Source of the DNA: Tridacna crocea
Lineage: Eukaryota; Mollusca; Bivalvia; Cardiida; Cardiidae
Reading direction: 5' to 3'
DNA: 64,000 nucleotides
NCBI GenBank assembly: GCA_943736015.1
Contig: OX031069.1
Coordinates: 20,403,235-20,467,234, forward strand
Shown here one piece after another: positions 1-28,200 of the stretch. The position numbers and the translations under genes were made by a program. Position 1 is the first letter of the stretch. Each line of letters opens with the position of its first letter. A model generated the notes under the pieces. The model did not search any database. It worked only from the letters and a program-made list of their open reading frames with translations, and was not told the origin of the DNA.

Positions 1-77
1 AGTCCAAATACAGGATTTTTTATTAGTGTAAATTTAAGTTTATTGTGAATGTTTACTTCACCATTTTTTGCTTTAAG

Positions 78-2837
78 ATGCCAGCGGTACCTAAACGGGA
101 CAGACTAGGACTTGAACTTGCTGAGAAAGCCAGTAAACAGCACAGAGACAAGAAACAGACAGCCTTGAAGCTTGCTTCTAGATTGGCAAGGTGTGTGTTT
201 TGCTACAGAGATAGTTATTCAACCATTTACTTTATAAAAATATAGAACACTGTGAACGTTCATATGAATTTTCAGTAAACTGTAGGAGTTGCACACACAT
301 GGTACCTATTTGTAAGGAGGGAGACAGAACTTTAGAATAATGGAACCACTGAAAGCCATATACCATGTCGCCAGTTTTTAGGGCCACTGGCAGAAGGCCA
401 GCAGGCTTATGTCATGGCCCAGTGTCCGTTGTGCGTCTGTCCGTGCATTAACTTTTATTTCAAACGTCGTCTTCTCTGAAACTACCCATCCAAATTTGAT
501 GAAACTTCACAGAAATGATCCTGCCATGGTCCTCTTCAGAGTTTCCAGAAAGAATTTGATTCCTTCAAAAACTCAAATTGCCATGGCAACAAAACTGAGA
601 AAAAAAAAGTAAGATTTTCAAAAATCTTCTCTGAAACCACAAGGCCCAAGGCTGCTGAATTTGGCATGTAGCTTTATCTAATGGATCTTTAACAAGTTTC
701 TTCATACTGTAGGCCTGGGGTCAAAATTGGCTCCATTCCAGGGATCGCAGTTTAACATGGGCTTCAAAATATAGTCACTTCAATTGAAACATTAATCAAG
801 GGAAATAAGTCTTTGTTTTTAATAAAGGATAAAGTTTGTTACTGCAATGATACATGATTGGTGCTAGATATTAAGTTTTTTGATAGAAAATATTGTTTTC
901 AGGGAGAGTGATTCAATTTGATGCTAATAGTTATGCTCACGAGTGGAATGATTAATTCATAGCAAGGTTTCTATCGTCGTTGTTTTTTTTTTCTTAGAAC
1001 TTTACCTTTAATGCAATGAATCAACCTGCTTGTATTGCCTGACACGGTTCATTGTTTTTAAAGGCCCTCTTTTTCAGGGTCATGGCCACTTCAATTTGTG
1101 TGGTAAAGGGTTAAAAAGCCAATGGAGCAAAACAGGGCCATCATGGCCCTCTTGTGTTTCCTAGAACTTTACCTTTCATGCCAATGAATTAACCTGCTTG
1201 TATTGCCTGTGAGTGCTCATTGTTTTCAGGGTCATTAACTCTTTAATTTGTGTGGTAAAGGGTTAAAAAGCCAGTGGAGCAATACAGGGCTATCTTGGTC
1301 CTCTTGTTTGTATTAGGCAGGAGCTTAACCTTTTACCGCAGTCCCAAGTTTTAATACAGGAAAAAGAAAGCCTTTTACCACAATGAATCTCAAATGATGC
1401 TTAGTTGTGCATGTGACTCTTAAACTTTGGATCTCCCAAGGCGTTCTCGAGTTTATCCCATTTTTACAGCCAAGCCCCTTTGGGCATATATGCACCACTC
1501 TGCGAAGCTCTTGTTTGTGATATCCTGGCTGCTGATGTGCCTCAAACAGTTTTATGCATTTCTGTCACATTTGACATTTTATTCAAATGTGTTGTGTGCT
1601 ACTGTTAAAAACCATATTACGTACATTCAGTGCTAAAATAAAATAACAATGAGTACAATAACAATCAAAACCTTTCGAAAAATATTGTGGGAAAAAGAGA
1701 AAATGCTGGTAACCAGCATTTTCTCCTTTTTCCACAATGTTTTCTAACTATTTGGAATAAAGTCATACAGTTTCAGCAGTACTTAATTTGTCCTCTTCAA
1801 ATTTTCTTTAATCCTTTACCACAGAATCCCGAGTTTTTACGACCCAAATGAAAAGGACTTGCAAAAACAGAAAAGGAGGAAATACTGGAAACCAGCCCTT
1901 TCTCCTTTGTCCACAATGTTTTCTACTTATACAAAGAAATATTTACTAATTTTGTGCAACATTGAGATACCTGGTTGAGGCAAACTTTCTTGCCAGCAGT
2001 ATTTTGCCTTTAGCCTCCCATGCATGCGAGAAAAGCAGTCAGTGATTTTAACCCTTTACTCTATAGATACTCATTTTTACGCATTGCTTGTAGGAGCCTT
2101 TGGAAAATATTGTGGCAAAAGGTGAAATTGCTCGTCACGAGCAATTTCACCCTTTGCTACAATGTTTTCCACACTATCAAAAGGTGTCATATACTCAAGA
2201 AACAGCTTCATCCTTACTGTTATTTAGGGTCAATTAGAAATACCTTAGAAATGCCTTATGGGGTAAAGGGTTAACAGAAAGTTGTGTCAATACTGGTGTA
2301 AGAAATCCAGGAAACATGCAAAGGTGACCTGATTGCCTTGACATGATATAAGCTGTTGAAACGGGGTATAACTTCAATACAAACAAACAGTTAATTTGTT
2401 GAATGCAAATACATGTACTTTCAGTTTGGACCAGTCTAAAATTATGTTGTTGGATAATGGTTAATGTACGTTTTCTTTTCTTTTACAGCCCAGTGCCAAA
2501 ATTTGGAGGGAAAAGTACAGCAGACAGAATAGCATCATTGTCGCCTGCAGCGCAACGTCTAATTGGTTCCCGAATTGGAGTTAGAACTGGGACTGACAAA
2601 GCATTGAGGGATAGTTATACCCCCTCACCTTCTCATAGACTACCAGGAGATAAAACACCAGTGTTGACCCCTAAAAATAAGACTCCCAAAGGAACTCCAC
2701 AAAGTAGAACACCTGGAACCAAAACCCCTGGCAATGTAACTCCTGGAAGCAAGCGGGCAGGAAGTAACACCCCGTCTTTGACTGATAATTTATTACAGAT
2801 TCCAAAAAAGCGCCAGAAAGCTGCAGACTTTTTCTGA
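78..2837 (+). CDS. ESS2: ESS2 splicing factor homologue (DGCR14), 3' end, last two coding exons
   Basis: ESS2 is a nuclear protein that associates with the spliceosomal C complex. Two exons are visible: 78-190 (acceptor ..CTTTAAG, donor AG|GTGTGT) and 2489-2837 (acceptor TTTTACAG, stop TGA at 2835-2837). The split AG|C codon keeps the frame. The first exon encodes a basic stretch containing MPAVPKRDRLGLELAEKAS, followed by Lys/Arg-rich sequence. The second encodes PVPKFGGKSTADRIASLSPA, a YTPSPSHR motif, a run of Thr-Pro units and the family's C-terminal signature (TDNLLQIPKKRQKAADFF). That ending and the order of motifs match ESS2/DGCR14. The N-terminal part lies left of the window. The 2.3-kb intron between the exons holds a hairpin-ended repeat and three foldback MITEs. 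No clear AATAAA follows the stop. Confidence 0.9.
376..1313 (+). mobile_element. Hairpin-ended dispersed repeat, copy 1 (3' part tandemly duplicated)
   Basis: It starts at TTTTAGGGCCACTGG..GAAGGCCAG and ends with CCAGTGGAGCAATACAGGGC..CTCTTGT. Related copies lie at 15089-15897, 25331-26141 and 41252-42457. The last ~150 bp occur twice in tandem (about 995-1158 and 1159-1313). Each unit contains a segment ending GTGTGGTAAAGGGTTAA, which matches a TTAA-MITE terminus. It lies in the ESS2 intron and encodes no long protein. Confidence 0.7.
1676..1752. mobile_element. TTAA foldback MITE, subfamily A, palindrome only
   Basis: The central palindrome (GGGAAAAAGAGAAAATGCTGG and its complement around GGTAACC) is intact, but neither TTAA terminus is recognisable. 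Confidence 0.6.
1808..1925 (+). mobile_element. TTAA foldback MITE, subfamily A, left half
   Basis: It begins TTAATCCTTTACCACAGAATCC and runs through a degenerate palindrome (ATACTGGAAACCAGCC). The right half is lost. Confidence 0.6.
2048..2274 (+). mobile_element. TTAA foldback MITE, subfamily C
   Basis: Full-length, TTAACCCTTTACTC to GGGTAAAGGGTTAA. The palindrome is of the C type (GGCAAAAGGTGAAATTGCTC with its complement) and has a near-perfect stem. It lies 215 bp upstream of the last ESS2 exon. Confidence 0.85.
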
Positions 2838-2952
2838 TTATCCTCGTGCTGTTTTCACTAGCTATTTATGTCAAACCCTAAAAAATCATAAAATTTTTGA
2901 CCTGATCAAATTGAAAGGATTTACAGACATTGTCAAATAAGAAAGTACAACT

Positions 2953-3168
2953 CAACTCTTTACCACACGATCCGCTCTTTTGACACTCCAAGAAAGAAAG
3001 CCTTTAGAAAACAGCACAAGGATCAAGGGTAACCAGCATTTTCTCCTTTTCCCACAATGTTTTCTACCCTTTCAAAATCAATTTTCTATTTTTGATTCAC
3101 ATTTATTTTGTTTGCAAATGCTTTCAATTTGGACTTGTCCAAAATTTTGTCATCTGGTAAAGAGTTAA
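2953..3168 (+). mobile_element. TTAA foldback MITE, subfamily A
   Basis: Runs from CAACTCTTTACCACACGATCC to GGTAAAGAGTTAA. The left palindrome arm is mostly deleted, so it should not fold well. It lies just beyond the ESS2 stop. Confidence 0.75.
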
Positions 3169-3602
3169 ATGAAATTTGCCTTCGAAAGGATAGAGTGGGG
3201 TTCTCGCAGAGTGTTTTGTATCCTTCCAAAAAGAAATTTCAATTTCTGATTCACTTTAAATTTGTCGTCTGCTAAAGCTTTAAATTTGGACCAGTCTAAA
3301 ATTTTGTCATCTGAAATTCTGTCATCTGGTCAAGAGTGAAACTCATTTGTACGAACCCTGAATCAGTTATCTTGCATATGTTTTGAAATTGGAACGATCT
3401 AAGTTTTGTTCTTATGGAAGGTATTAAGCTATTATAGGAAGAAAAATGGAACACAAAGTTGAATGTTTGTCCATCAGATGTAATCGCTTCATAAATGTCA
3501 AACAAAGTACAAAATAAACAGTGTTTAAATGCATCCTTTTCTCTTGAAAACTTTTTTCTTACTATGTGAATAAACTCCTTTTTTACAATGGATGCAAAAC
3601 CT

Positions 3603-3831
3603 TTAACCCTTTCCAAAACAATCCCTGGTTTTTACGGGTCAGGGATAGAAGCCTTTTGAAAACATTGTGGGAAAAGGAGAAAATGCTGGTAACCAGCATT
3701 TTCTCCTTTCCCCACAATGTTTTCTACCCAATCATATAGAAAAATCATCTTTTTAGCTACTGTTAATTTGTCATCTGCAAAATGCTTTTAGTTTGGTCTG
3801 GTCCAAAATTTGCCAATTGGGAAAGGGTTAA
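3603..3831 (+). mobile_element. TTAA foldback MITE, subfamily A
   Basis: Complete copy between TTAA at 3603-3606 and 3828-3831. The arms are almost perfect around GGTAACC, and the right end reads GGGAAAGGGTTAA. Confidence 0.85.
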
Positions 3832-3872
3832 ACAGTTCACCCTGTCAGTTGATTCCTTTTCTAACTAACTGA

Positions 3873-4008
3873 ACCATTTACCAAACAGTCCTTTCTTTCT
3901 TTCCTACATTGTGTGAAAAAAAACAAAATGCTGAGATGCCTTCAAATTGTCACTACAAATGCTTTCAATTTGGACAAGTCCGACACTTTGTTGTATGGTA
4001 AAGAAATG
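3873..4008 (+). mobile_element. TTAA foldback MITE, decayed
   Basis: CATTTACCAAACAGTCC at the left and GCTTTCAATTTGGACAAG..GTATGGTAAAG at the right are recognisable. The palindrome is destroyed. Confidence 0.5.
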
Positions 4009-4067
4009 AGTTCAGGAGTTCCTACCCTTCAAAAGATCATCATTTTTCGGCTACTCTAAACATAGCC

Positions 4068-4297
4068 TTAACTCTTTACCACACAACAAAATTTTAGACT
4101 GTTCCAAATTGAAAGCATTTGCAGAAGACAAAATAAAGGTGACTGAAAAATAGAAGTTTGTTCTGGGAAGGGTAGAAAAACACTGTGGGAAAAGGAGAAA
4201 ATGCTGGTTACCAGCATTTTCTCCTTTTCCTTCAGAGTTTTCAAAAGGCTTCTTTCTCAGGGGAATCGAAAGTAGGGATTGTGTGGTAATGGGTTAA
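4068..4297 (-). mobile_element. TTAA foldback MITE, subfamily A
   Basis: Complete inverted copy, TTAACTCTTTACCACACAAC to GGTAATGGGTTAA. It lies between the convergent ESS2 and PSMC5 stops. Confidence 0.85.
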
Positions 4298-4620
4298 ACC
4301 ATTTTTACAAAATAATGTTCAAGGGAACTGTAAGAATTGTCATAAATAGAGGAATTAATCAAAATAAATATATTTGGATTTGCCATAATGTTTTCAAGTG
4401 TGTTTCATTACCTCAATATTTTTTAAAATTTATAGATATTTTTCCCTCCTTACATATATTTCTTTCCAAATCTCTTTTTTGTGAGCACAGTTTAAAAAAA
4501 TATTTCTAATACGGGGAAAATAAAAGACAGAGATAGCACTTCACAAGTCTGAGAATGTGTATTTTGATGGCGGTTTCCTTTCTTCCTCTGTCCCTGATCA
4601 CATAACTTAAAGTTGTAAAT

Positions 4621-21597
<16,977 letters not shown>

Positions 21598-22205
21598 TTT
21601 TCCCTTAATCATGCGGCAGTAAGAAACGCTTGTACAAGATACTTAATACCAAGAGCGTTTGTATGACGACGATGAACTATGGCCTCGGCTAAGATTTTTA
21701 CAAACTCCGGTCACCTTGCGAAATGGCCTTGCCAAGTTACAATGGAACAGCTCTTGAAATATACAAATTTGTCTCATATGGATCAGTTTTCGTCTAAGAA
21801 TATTATTCAATAATATAATCCATAAGGATGACTTAACCTTTTTTTATGAATCTGTCATAAGGTCATGATTACCGGGCCGTGTGAGTTAGCCAAAAATCTC
21901 AAACCATTCGGTAAATCTCGGTTAGTTCGTAATCATTCGGTATATTCCGTAATTATATCTCCCGAAGTTTTCCGAATAGTAAAATTATCAATCGGGGTTT
22001 TCAAACGTTTGCAGTATCACTTAAAGCTTCTACTGACGTGGACATATTTCCAGCCAACTTTAGAGAAAAATAAATAAAGTAAAGCGGAACGATTTTTATA
22101 ATTGATAAAAACAGGTAAAGAGTGGTACTTACTGTAAAGAGAATGCTGCGGTAGACACCCACTTCTTCGTTATTCAAGGACAACTTCCCCAATTCGGCAA
22201 GTTTA
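21598..22205. promoter_or_regulatory. Presumed shared upstream region of divergent PSMC5 and CHPF
   Basis: The 608 bp between the two start codons are free of MITEs and SINEs, unlike the flanking introns. No TATA box at a convincing distance. A - strand open segment ends in a strong donor-like ACA|GTAAGTACC (GT at 22132-22131), which may be an untranslated first exon of PSMC5 or an antisense transcript. The promoter role is inferred from gene arrangement only. Confidence 0.4.
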
Positions 22206-25200
22206 ATGATGGCACCCAACAAAGTTCAAAACTTTTTTTGCCAAATTTGGAATTTATTCCTTGGCACATTAGGATTTCCAGTCCAGAGGTATATTTGTTT
22301 CCGTCCGTATGTGTTACCAGTGGTTGTTGGATTATGTCTTGGGATTACGATACACATGATGTTTGTACCGTTCTTGGAGGAAAGTTGTGATGTGACATCC
22401 CTGAGAAAGTCAGCCTCCATGACATCTAACAGAATTCACTCTCAGACAACAAAAGCTGGTGCCAAGAACAGTCTTCCTACTGGAAATGATGACTTTGAAG
22501 CCAGAATTGTGAAACCAATACCGAGCAACAACTCTGGAATTGACAAAGAAGCGGTCAGGCCAAAAGTTGTTCGACCACGATATGTTTCAACTGAACTTGG
22601 AATTCGGGAAAAGCTTTTTGTCGGAGTCTTAACAAGTTCCTCCACTGTTGACAAACTTGGTGTTGCTGTGGATAAAACAATGTCAAAACATGTCACTAAA
22701 ATAATTTTCTTTAGTTCCTTGAAGCCCATGACCATTCCAAGTGGACTGCCTATGGTGGCATTTGGAGACAAACACCTGGAGATGTTACCAATTCACATTC
22801 TGAAGTATGTTAAGGAGCATTATGCTGAAACTTTTGACTTTTATCTGTTTATGTCGGACCGTACATATCTGAGAGGAGAGAAGTATTTTGATCTGGTGGA
22901 ACATATAAGTGTGAGAGATGATGTCTACATGGGTGTACCAGGAGCAGATAAAAATATTTGCATGGTGGAAGGTGGTGTCTTGATATCACAGGTAATAATT
23001 CTCTGAAATTTAGACTTTGCCATATTGACAGCATATGAAGGCAATAAATTAACTTTTTGCCACTAAAGAAATTTGGACTGGCCCAAATTTAAAGCAATTG
23101 CACGCAAATGTATGAATGGAATTTTCTTCTGAGACAATAGGAAAAAAGGAATGCAATTGTACAGTTTGTGTTGGCTGTTTGTTCTTTACCATTGGTAGGC
23201 ATGCTTGGCTCAAAAAAAAAATGGGAGTCCTATCATAATGTGTGAGTGAAAAAAAAAAAGGGCCGATGATATTTACCAGACTGTCGTGTACACACCGAAG
23301 AAAATTCATACTGTGAGGCCGACTGTTGTGTACTCAATGAAGGAAAACTCGTTGGGTGCCCGATGGTTGTGCCCGGACTGATGAAATATCGTCTTGTAGG
23401 CATGACTTACGTGCGGGCTATTTTCGATTTCTTCATTCAGTACACAATACGGTCGTGTCCGCACTGAAGAATCAGACTCTTACGTACACTGTGTAAATGG
23501 ATAGGGCCAAAACGCAGACTGTTATTTGAACCGGCACGGCGTAGACAGTCTCATTGGAGCACACGGCAATAGTCATTTATATGTTGTAGGGTGTCACAGA
23601 ACAAATGCACAAGCCTTGGTGGCATCCTTTTTATATGTCCGAAGGCTCGCATTAACTTATACTGTACACCCAGTCGTCCGTCCGTCCGTTTGCAATTTCT
23701 TGTATGCGCAACTCCTTCTACAGTTTCCATCGGAATTAGATGTAGATATCTATTTGAAATTTGCCACAATGGTATCCAGTCGTTTCGGAACCCGGTCATT
23801 GCTCCACAGAGATGGTCTATGCCGTGCCGGTTCACATACCAGTCTGCGTTTTGGTCACCCATTAACACAGTGTACGTAAGATCCCGCTTCTTCAGTGCTG
23901 ACACAACTGCATCGTGTACTGAATGAAGAAATCGGAAATAGTGTGCACGTAAGTCGTGCCACCAAGACGATATTTCATCAGTCTGGGCACTACAGTCGGG
24001 CACCCAAGAAGTTTTCCTTCATTGAGTACACGACAGTCGGGCACCCAAAAAGTTTTCCTTCATTGAGTACATGACAGTTGTCCTGGCAGTATGAATTTTC
24101 TTCAGTGCATACGATTGGGTAAATAATCACTTCGAAAAAAAAAGGCCAATTTGCAAGCGGATGACAAAAAAGTGGCCCGGCAAATCACCGAAGTACCAAA
24201 ATACCATCGAAAACCGAAATACCCCTAATTTCTTAATACTTAGTTATTATTACTATTGAATTCAACAGATTTGTCTTTTTTTTGCTCGCAATTATATTAG
24301 TTATTAGACTTAATTATAAATGAAAAATGGGACATTTCAGTGATATTCCGGTGATTCGACGGACCCAAAAAATAGAAATTCGAACCCTGGCATGTTAAGA
24401 ATTTTGTCTTGTTGGTATCTCAGATGAGTTAAAAAAAGGGTCGGGTCAGGTCGAAAACTAGATTATTAGGTCAAATTTTTGAAAGAAAAATTGTTAATGC
24501 TCTAGAGGAATATTTTTCTTGATGACATTTTCAGTCCAATTTTCTGGAAATTTGGTTGGAATGTTTGTCTTGATAACATCTTACATAAGTAACAAAATTG
24601 GTCATGTTGGATAAAAATTGGGGTCACTAGGTCAAATCTTTTGTAACCTTATAAGCCATATTTTCTTATGTGAGGTCAAAAGGAGGCCATTCTAAAAAAT
24701 TCTAAAAAAAGCTTGTGTAAACTCCAGAGGCCATATTTGTAAGCCCAGAAATGGTGAGTGTTTGTCAGAATGTGTGTCTTAATATCTTGGAAGAGATTGG
24801 AATTGAGTCATGTTTGATCAAAAGGTTCAGTTTAGCGGATTCAGGGCCATCATTGCCCTCTTGTATTGTCTATTGTAGAGCCCAATATTAATGTATATAA
24901 CTCGCAGTGAAAATGGACATCCTGCAGTGCTGGAGCTTATCAGACTTTTAATATAGCTCTACTAGATCTGTAACATTCAATACTATGATGATGTCATCAA
25001 TCATGCATCCTATTATATCATGAACAGGCAGTTATATATATCATACTTTCAAATACCAATGAAATGGCATGAATAACAGAGTTCCCAGTCATGCAAAATT
25101 GTAAGTGAAACATGTATAAATGAAATAATAAAACATACAATATAACAGACCTATATATTTGAAATCACGCACAAAAAATACAGAGGGGAAAAAAATAGGA

Positions 25201-28200
25201 TTGTTTGCTTAGAGCAGCTCATAAAAAGCGATTTTTGAAAAACGTCAATCATCAGCAAGAAGACAAGAACAAGAAGGCTTTCAAAAACTTGTAAAAAGAG
25301 GAAAATGCTGGAAACAACATTTTTTCACTTTTTAGCTTCACTTGCCGAAGGCCACTGGGCTTATGTAATGGCCCGGTGTCCGTCATGCGTGCGTCTGTGC
25401 ATCCGTCTTTCCGTATACATGTATGTGTTAACTTTTATTTCAAACACCTTCTTCTCTGAAACTACCCATCCAAATTTGATGAAACTTCACAGAATTGATC
25501 CTGCCATAGACCCCTTCAGAATTTCTTGAAAGAATCTGATTTCTGCAAAAACTCTGGTTGCCATGGCAACAAAACTTGGAAAAAAATAACATTTTTAACA
25601 ATCTTCTTCTCTGAAACCACAAGGCCCAGGGCTACTGAATTTGGCATGTAGCTTTATCTAATGGACCTTTAACAAGTTTCTTCATGATATAGGCCTGGGT
25701 CAAAATTGGCTCCATTCCAGGGATCACAAGTTTATCATGGGCTTCAAAATATAGTCATTTCAATTTAAACATTAATCAAAGGAAATAACTCTTTTTGTAA
25801 AGGATAAAGTTTGTTACTATTTACCTCCCTTGATTATCAAACTGCAGTGATACATGATTGGTGCTAGATATTAAATTTTTTGATAGACAATATTCTGTTT
25901 TAAGGGAGAGTGATTTATTTTGATGCTAATAGTATGCTCACATGATAGGAATATCAAACCCAGAGGAAGGTTTCTAGTATCATTCAGTTTTTTTTCCCTA
26001 GAACTTTACCTTTCATGCCAATGAATTAACCTGCTTGCTGGTTTCAAAGGCCCTCTATTTCAGGGCCATGAACACTTGAATTTTTGTGGTAAAGGGTTAA
26101 AAAGCCAGTGGAGCGAAACAGGGCCATCATGGCCCTCTTGGTATACAAACTTTTCTACTCTTTCCCTTTACCAAACAATTCCTCACTTTTACCACCCTGA
26201 AATAGAAGCCTTGTCAGAACATTGTGGGAAAAGGAGAAAATTCTGATAAACAGCATTTTCTTTTTTTCTCAGAATGTTTTCTACCTTTCACAAAACAAAT
26301 TTCAAATTTGCAGTCACTGTTATTTTGTCTTCTGCGCTTTCACTTTGGAGGAGTTTAAAATTTTGACATTATAATGGTCAAGACTTCACTCTTTACAAAA
26401 CAACAAAATTTTAGACTGGTCCAAGTTAAAAGCACTTGCAGACAACAACGTAATTGTAACTCAAAAACTGAAGTTTGTTTCCAGTAGAGCAGAAAACATT
26501 GTGGGAAATGGAGAAAATGCTGGTTACCAGCATTTTCTCCTTTTCCCCACAATGTTTTCAAAAGGTTTCTATCTCAGGGTCATAAAAACTAGTCTAGGGA
26601 TTGTTTGGTTAAGGGTTAAATAAAATAAACTGAGGTATATTTTCATAATTTATTTTCTGCACACACTCTTAACCCTTTCCCAAACGACAAATTTTGGATT
26701 GTCCCAAACATAAAGAGTTTGCAGAAACAATTTTTTGATTTGGGGAAAATGGCTACCGGGCCCCTCAAAATGGTAGAAAACACTGTGGGAAAAGGAGAAA
26801 TTGCTCGTTACGAGCAATTTCTCCTTTTCCCACAGTGTTTTCAAAAGACCTTTACGACAGACACGTAAAAGCCAGGGCTTGTTTGGGAAAGGGTTAAATT
26901 ATAAACAAGTCTAGAATATTGTTGTCTGCAGATTTCAATCTAGAGCTCCTCATTGCCTCCTAGTCCCCCCGAAATCTCATGATGCACAATTATTCGAAAT
27001 CAATCTCATGCCCGTCGGTTGCACCGGATCACAACAATTATCGTTAACTCTTTAACAACACAATCACGACTTTTAACACTCTTGTATAAGAAGCCTTTTG
27101 AAAACGTTGTGAGAACAGGAGAAAATGCTGGCTCCTTTTCCCACATTATGTTTCCTTTCCCATCCAAAACAAAAATTATTATTTCAGTTACATTTAATTT
27201 ATTGTCTGCAAATCCTTTCACTTTGGACCGGTCTAATTTTTTGTCTGTGGTAAAGAGTTAACTCATTACCAAACGACAATATTTTATGCTTGTCCAAATC
27301 AAAAGCATTTGCAGATGACAAAATAAAAGTGACTGAAAATTTGAAATTTGTTTTGTGAAGAGTAGAAAACACAGTGGGAAAAGGAGAAAATGCTGGTGAC
27401 CAGCATTTTCTCCTTTTCCCACAATGATTTCTATATGCTTCTTTCCCAGGGTCCTCAAAAGTAGGGAATGTGGTAAAGAGTTAAGGTTATGATTTTTCAG
27501 CTATGATAGATCATTGAACATCACAATGAAATGATATGCTCTGAGCGATCAGATGAATACAGGCAATGCTGATTAGAGGCATTTTCTCCTCTTCCCACAA
27601 TTTCAAAAGGCTTAGGCCATCTTTTTCGCGGTTGTTAAAATACGGAATGCGTATACTGAAGGGGTAAATTTAATTCTCTAACTCTTTACCACACAAGAAA
27701 ATATTAGACTAGTCGGAGTTGAAAGCATTTGCAGACGATGAAATAAAATGTGACTGAAAAATTGAAATTTGATTTGGGAAGGGTAGAAAACATTGTGGGA
27801 AAAGGAGAAAATGTTGGTTACCAGCATTTTCTCCTTTTCCCACAATTTTTTCTAAAGGCTTCTTTCTCAGGGTCGTCAAAAGTCTTCATTGTGTGATAAA
27901 GGGTTAAGCTAATGAAATGTATTTGTTTTACATTCTTGTATATTACAATCCTTACTACAGCACTCAGACAAATTGTTCCATGTTGTATTGGATGCCAGAG
28001 TATTTTAAAATTACCAACCCTTAACTCTTTATCAAACAGCAAACTTTCAGACTGGTTCAAACTGAAAACAGTTGCAGACAACTATTTAAATGTAGATCAA
28101 ATGATGGTTTCTCTATTCAATAGTGAAGAAAAAACATTGTAGGTAAAATTTGGAGAAAATGCTGGTTACCAGCATTTTTTCCTTTTCCTACAATGTTTTC

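Noticed and set aside
22442-22771. 109-codon - strand frame
   Set aside because: It is antisense to CHPF exon 1, which is clearly coding on the + strand.
23526-23926. Two overlapping + strand frames of 111-117 codons
   Set aside because: They lie inside the foldback element and are antisense shadows of its longer - strand frame, with no recognisable content.
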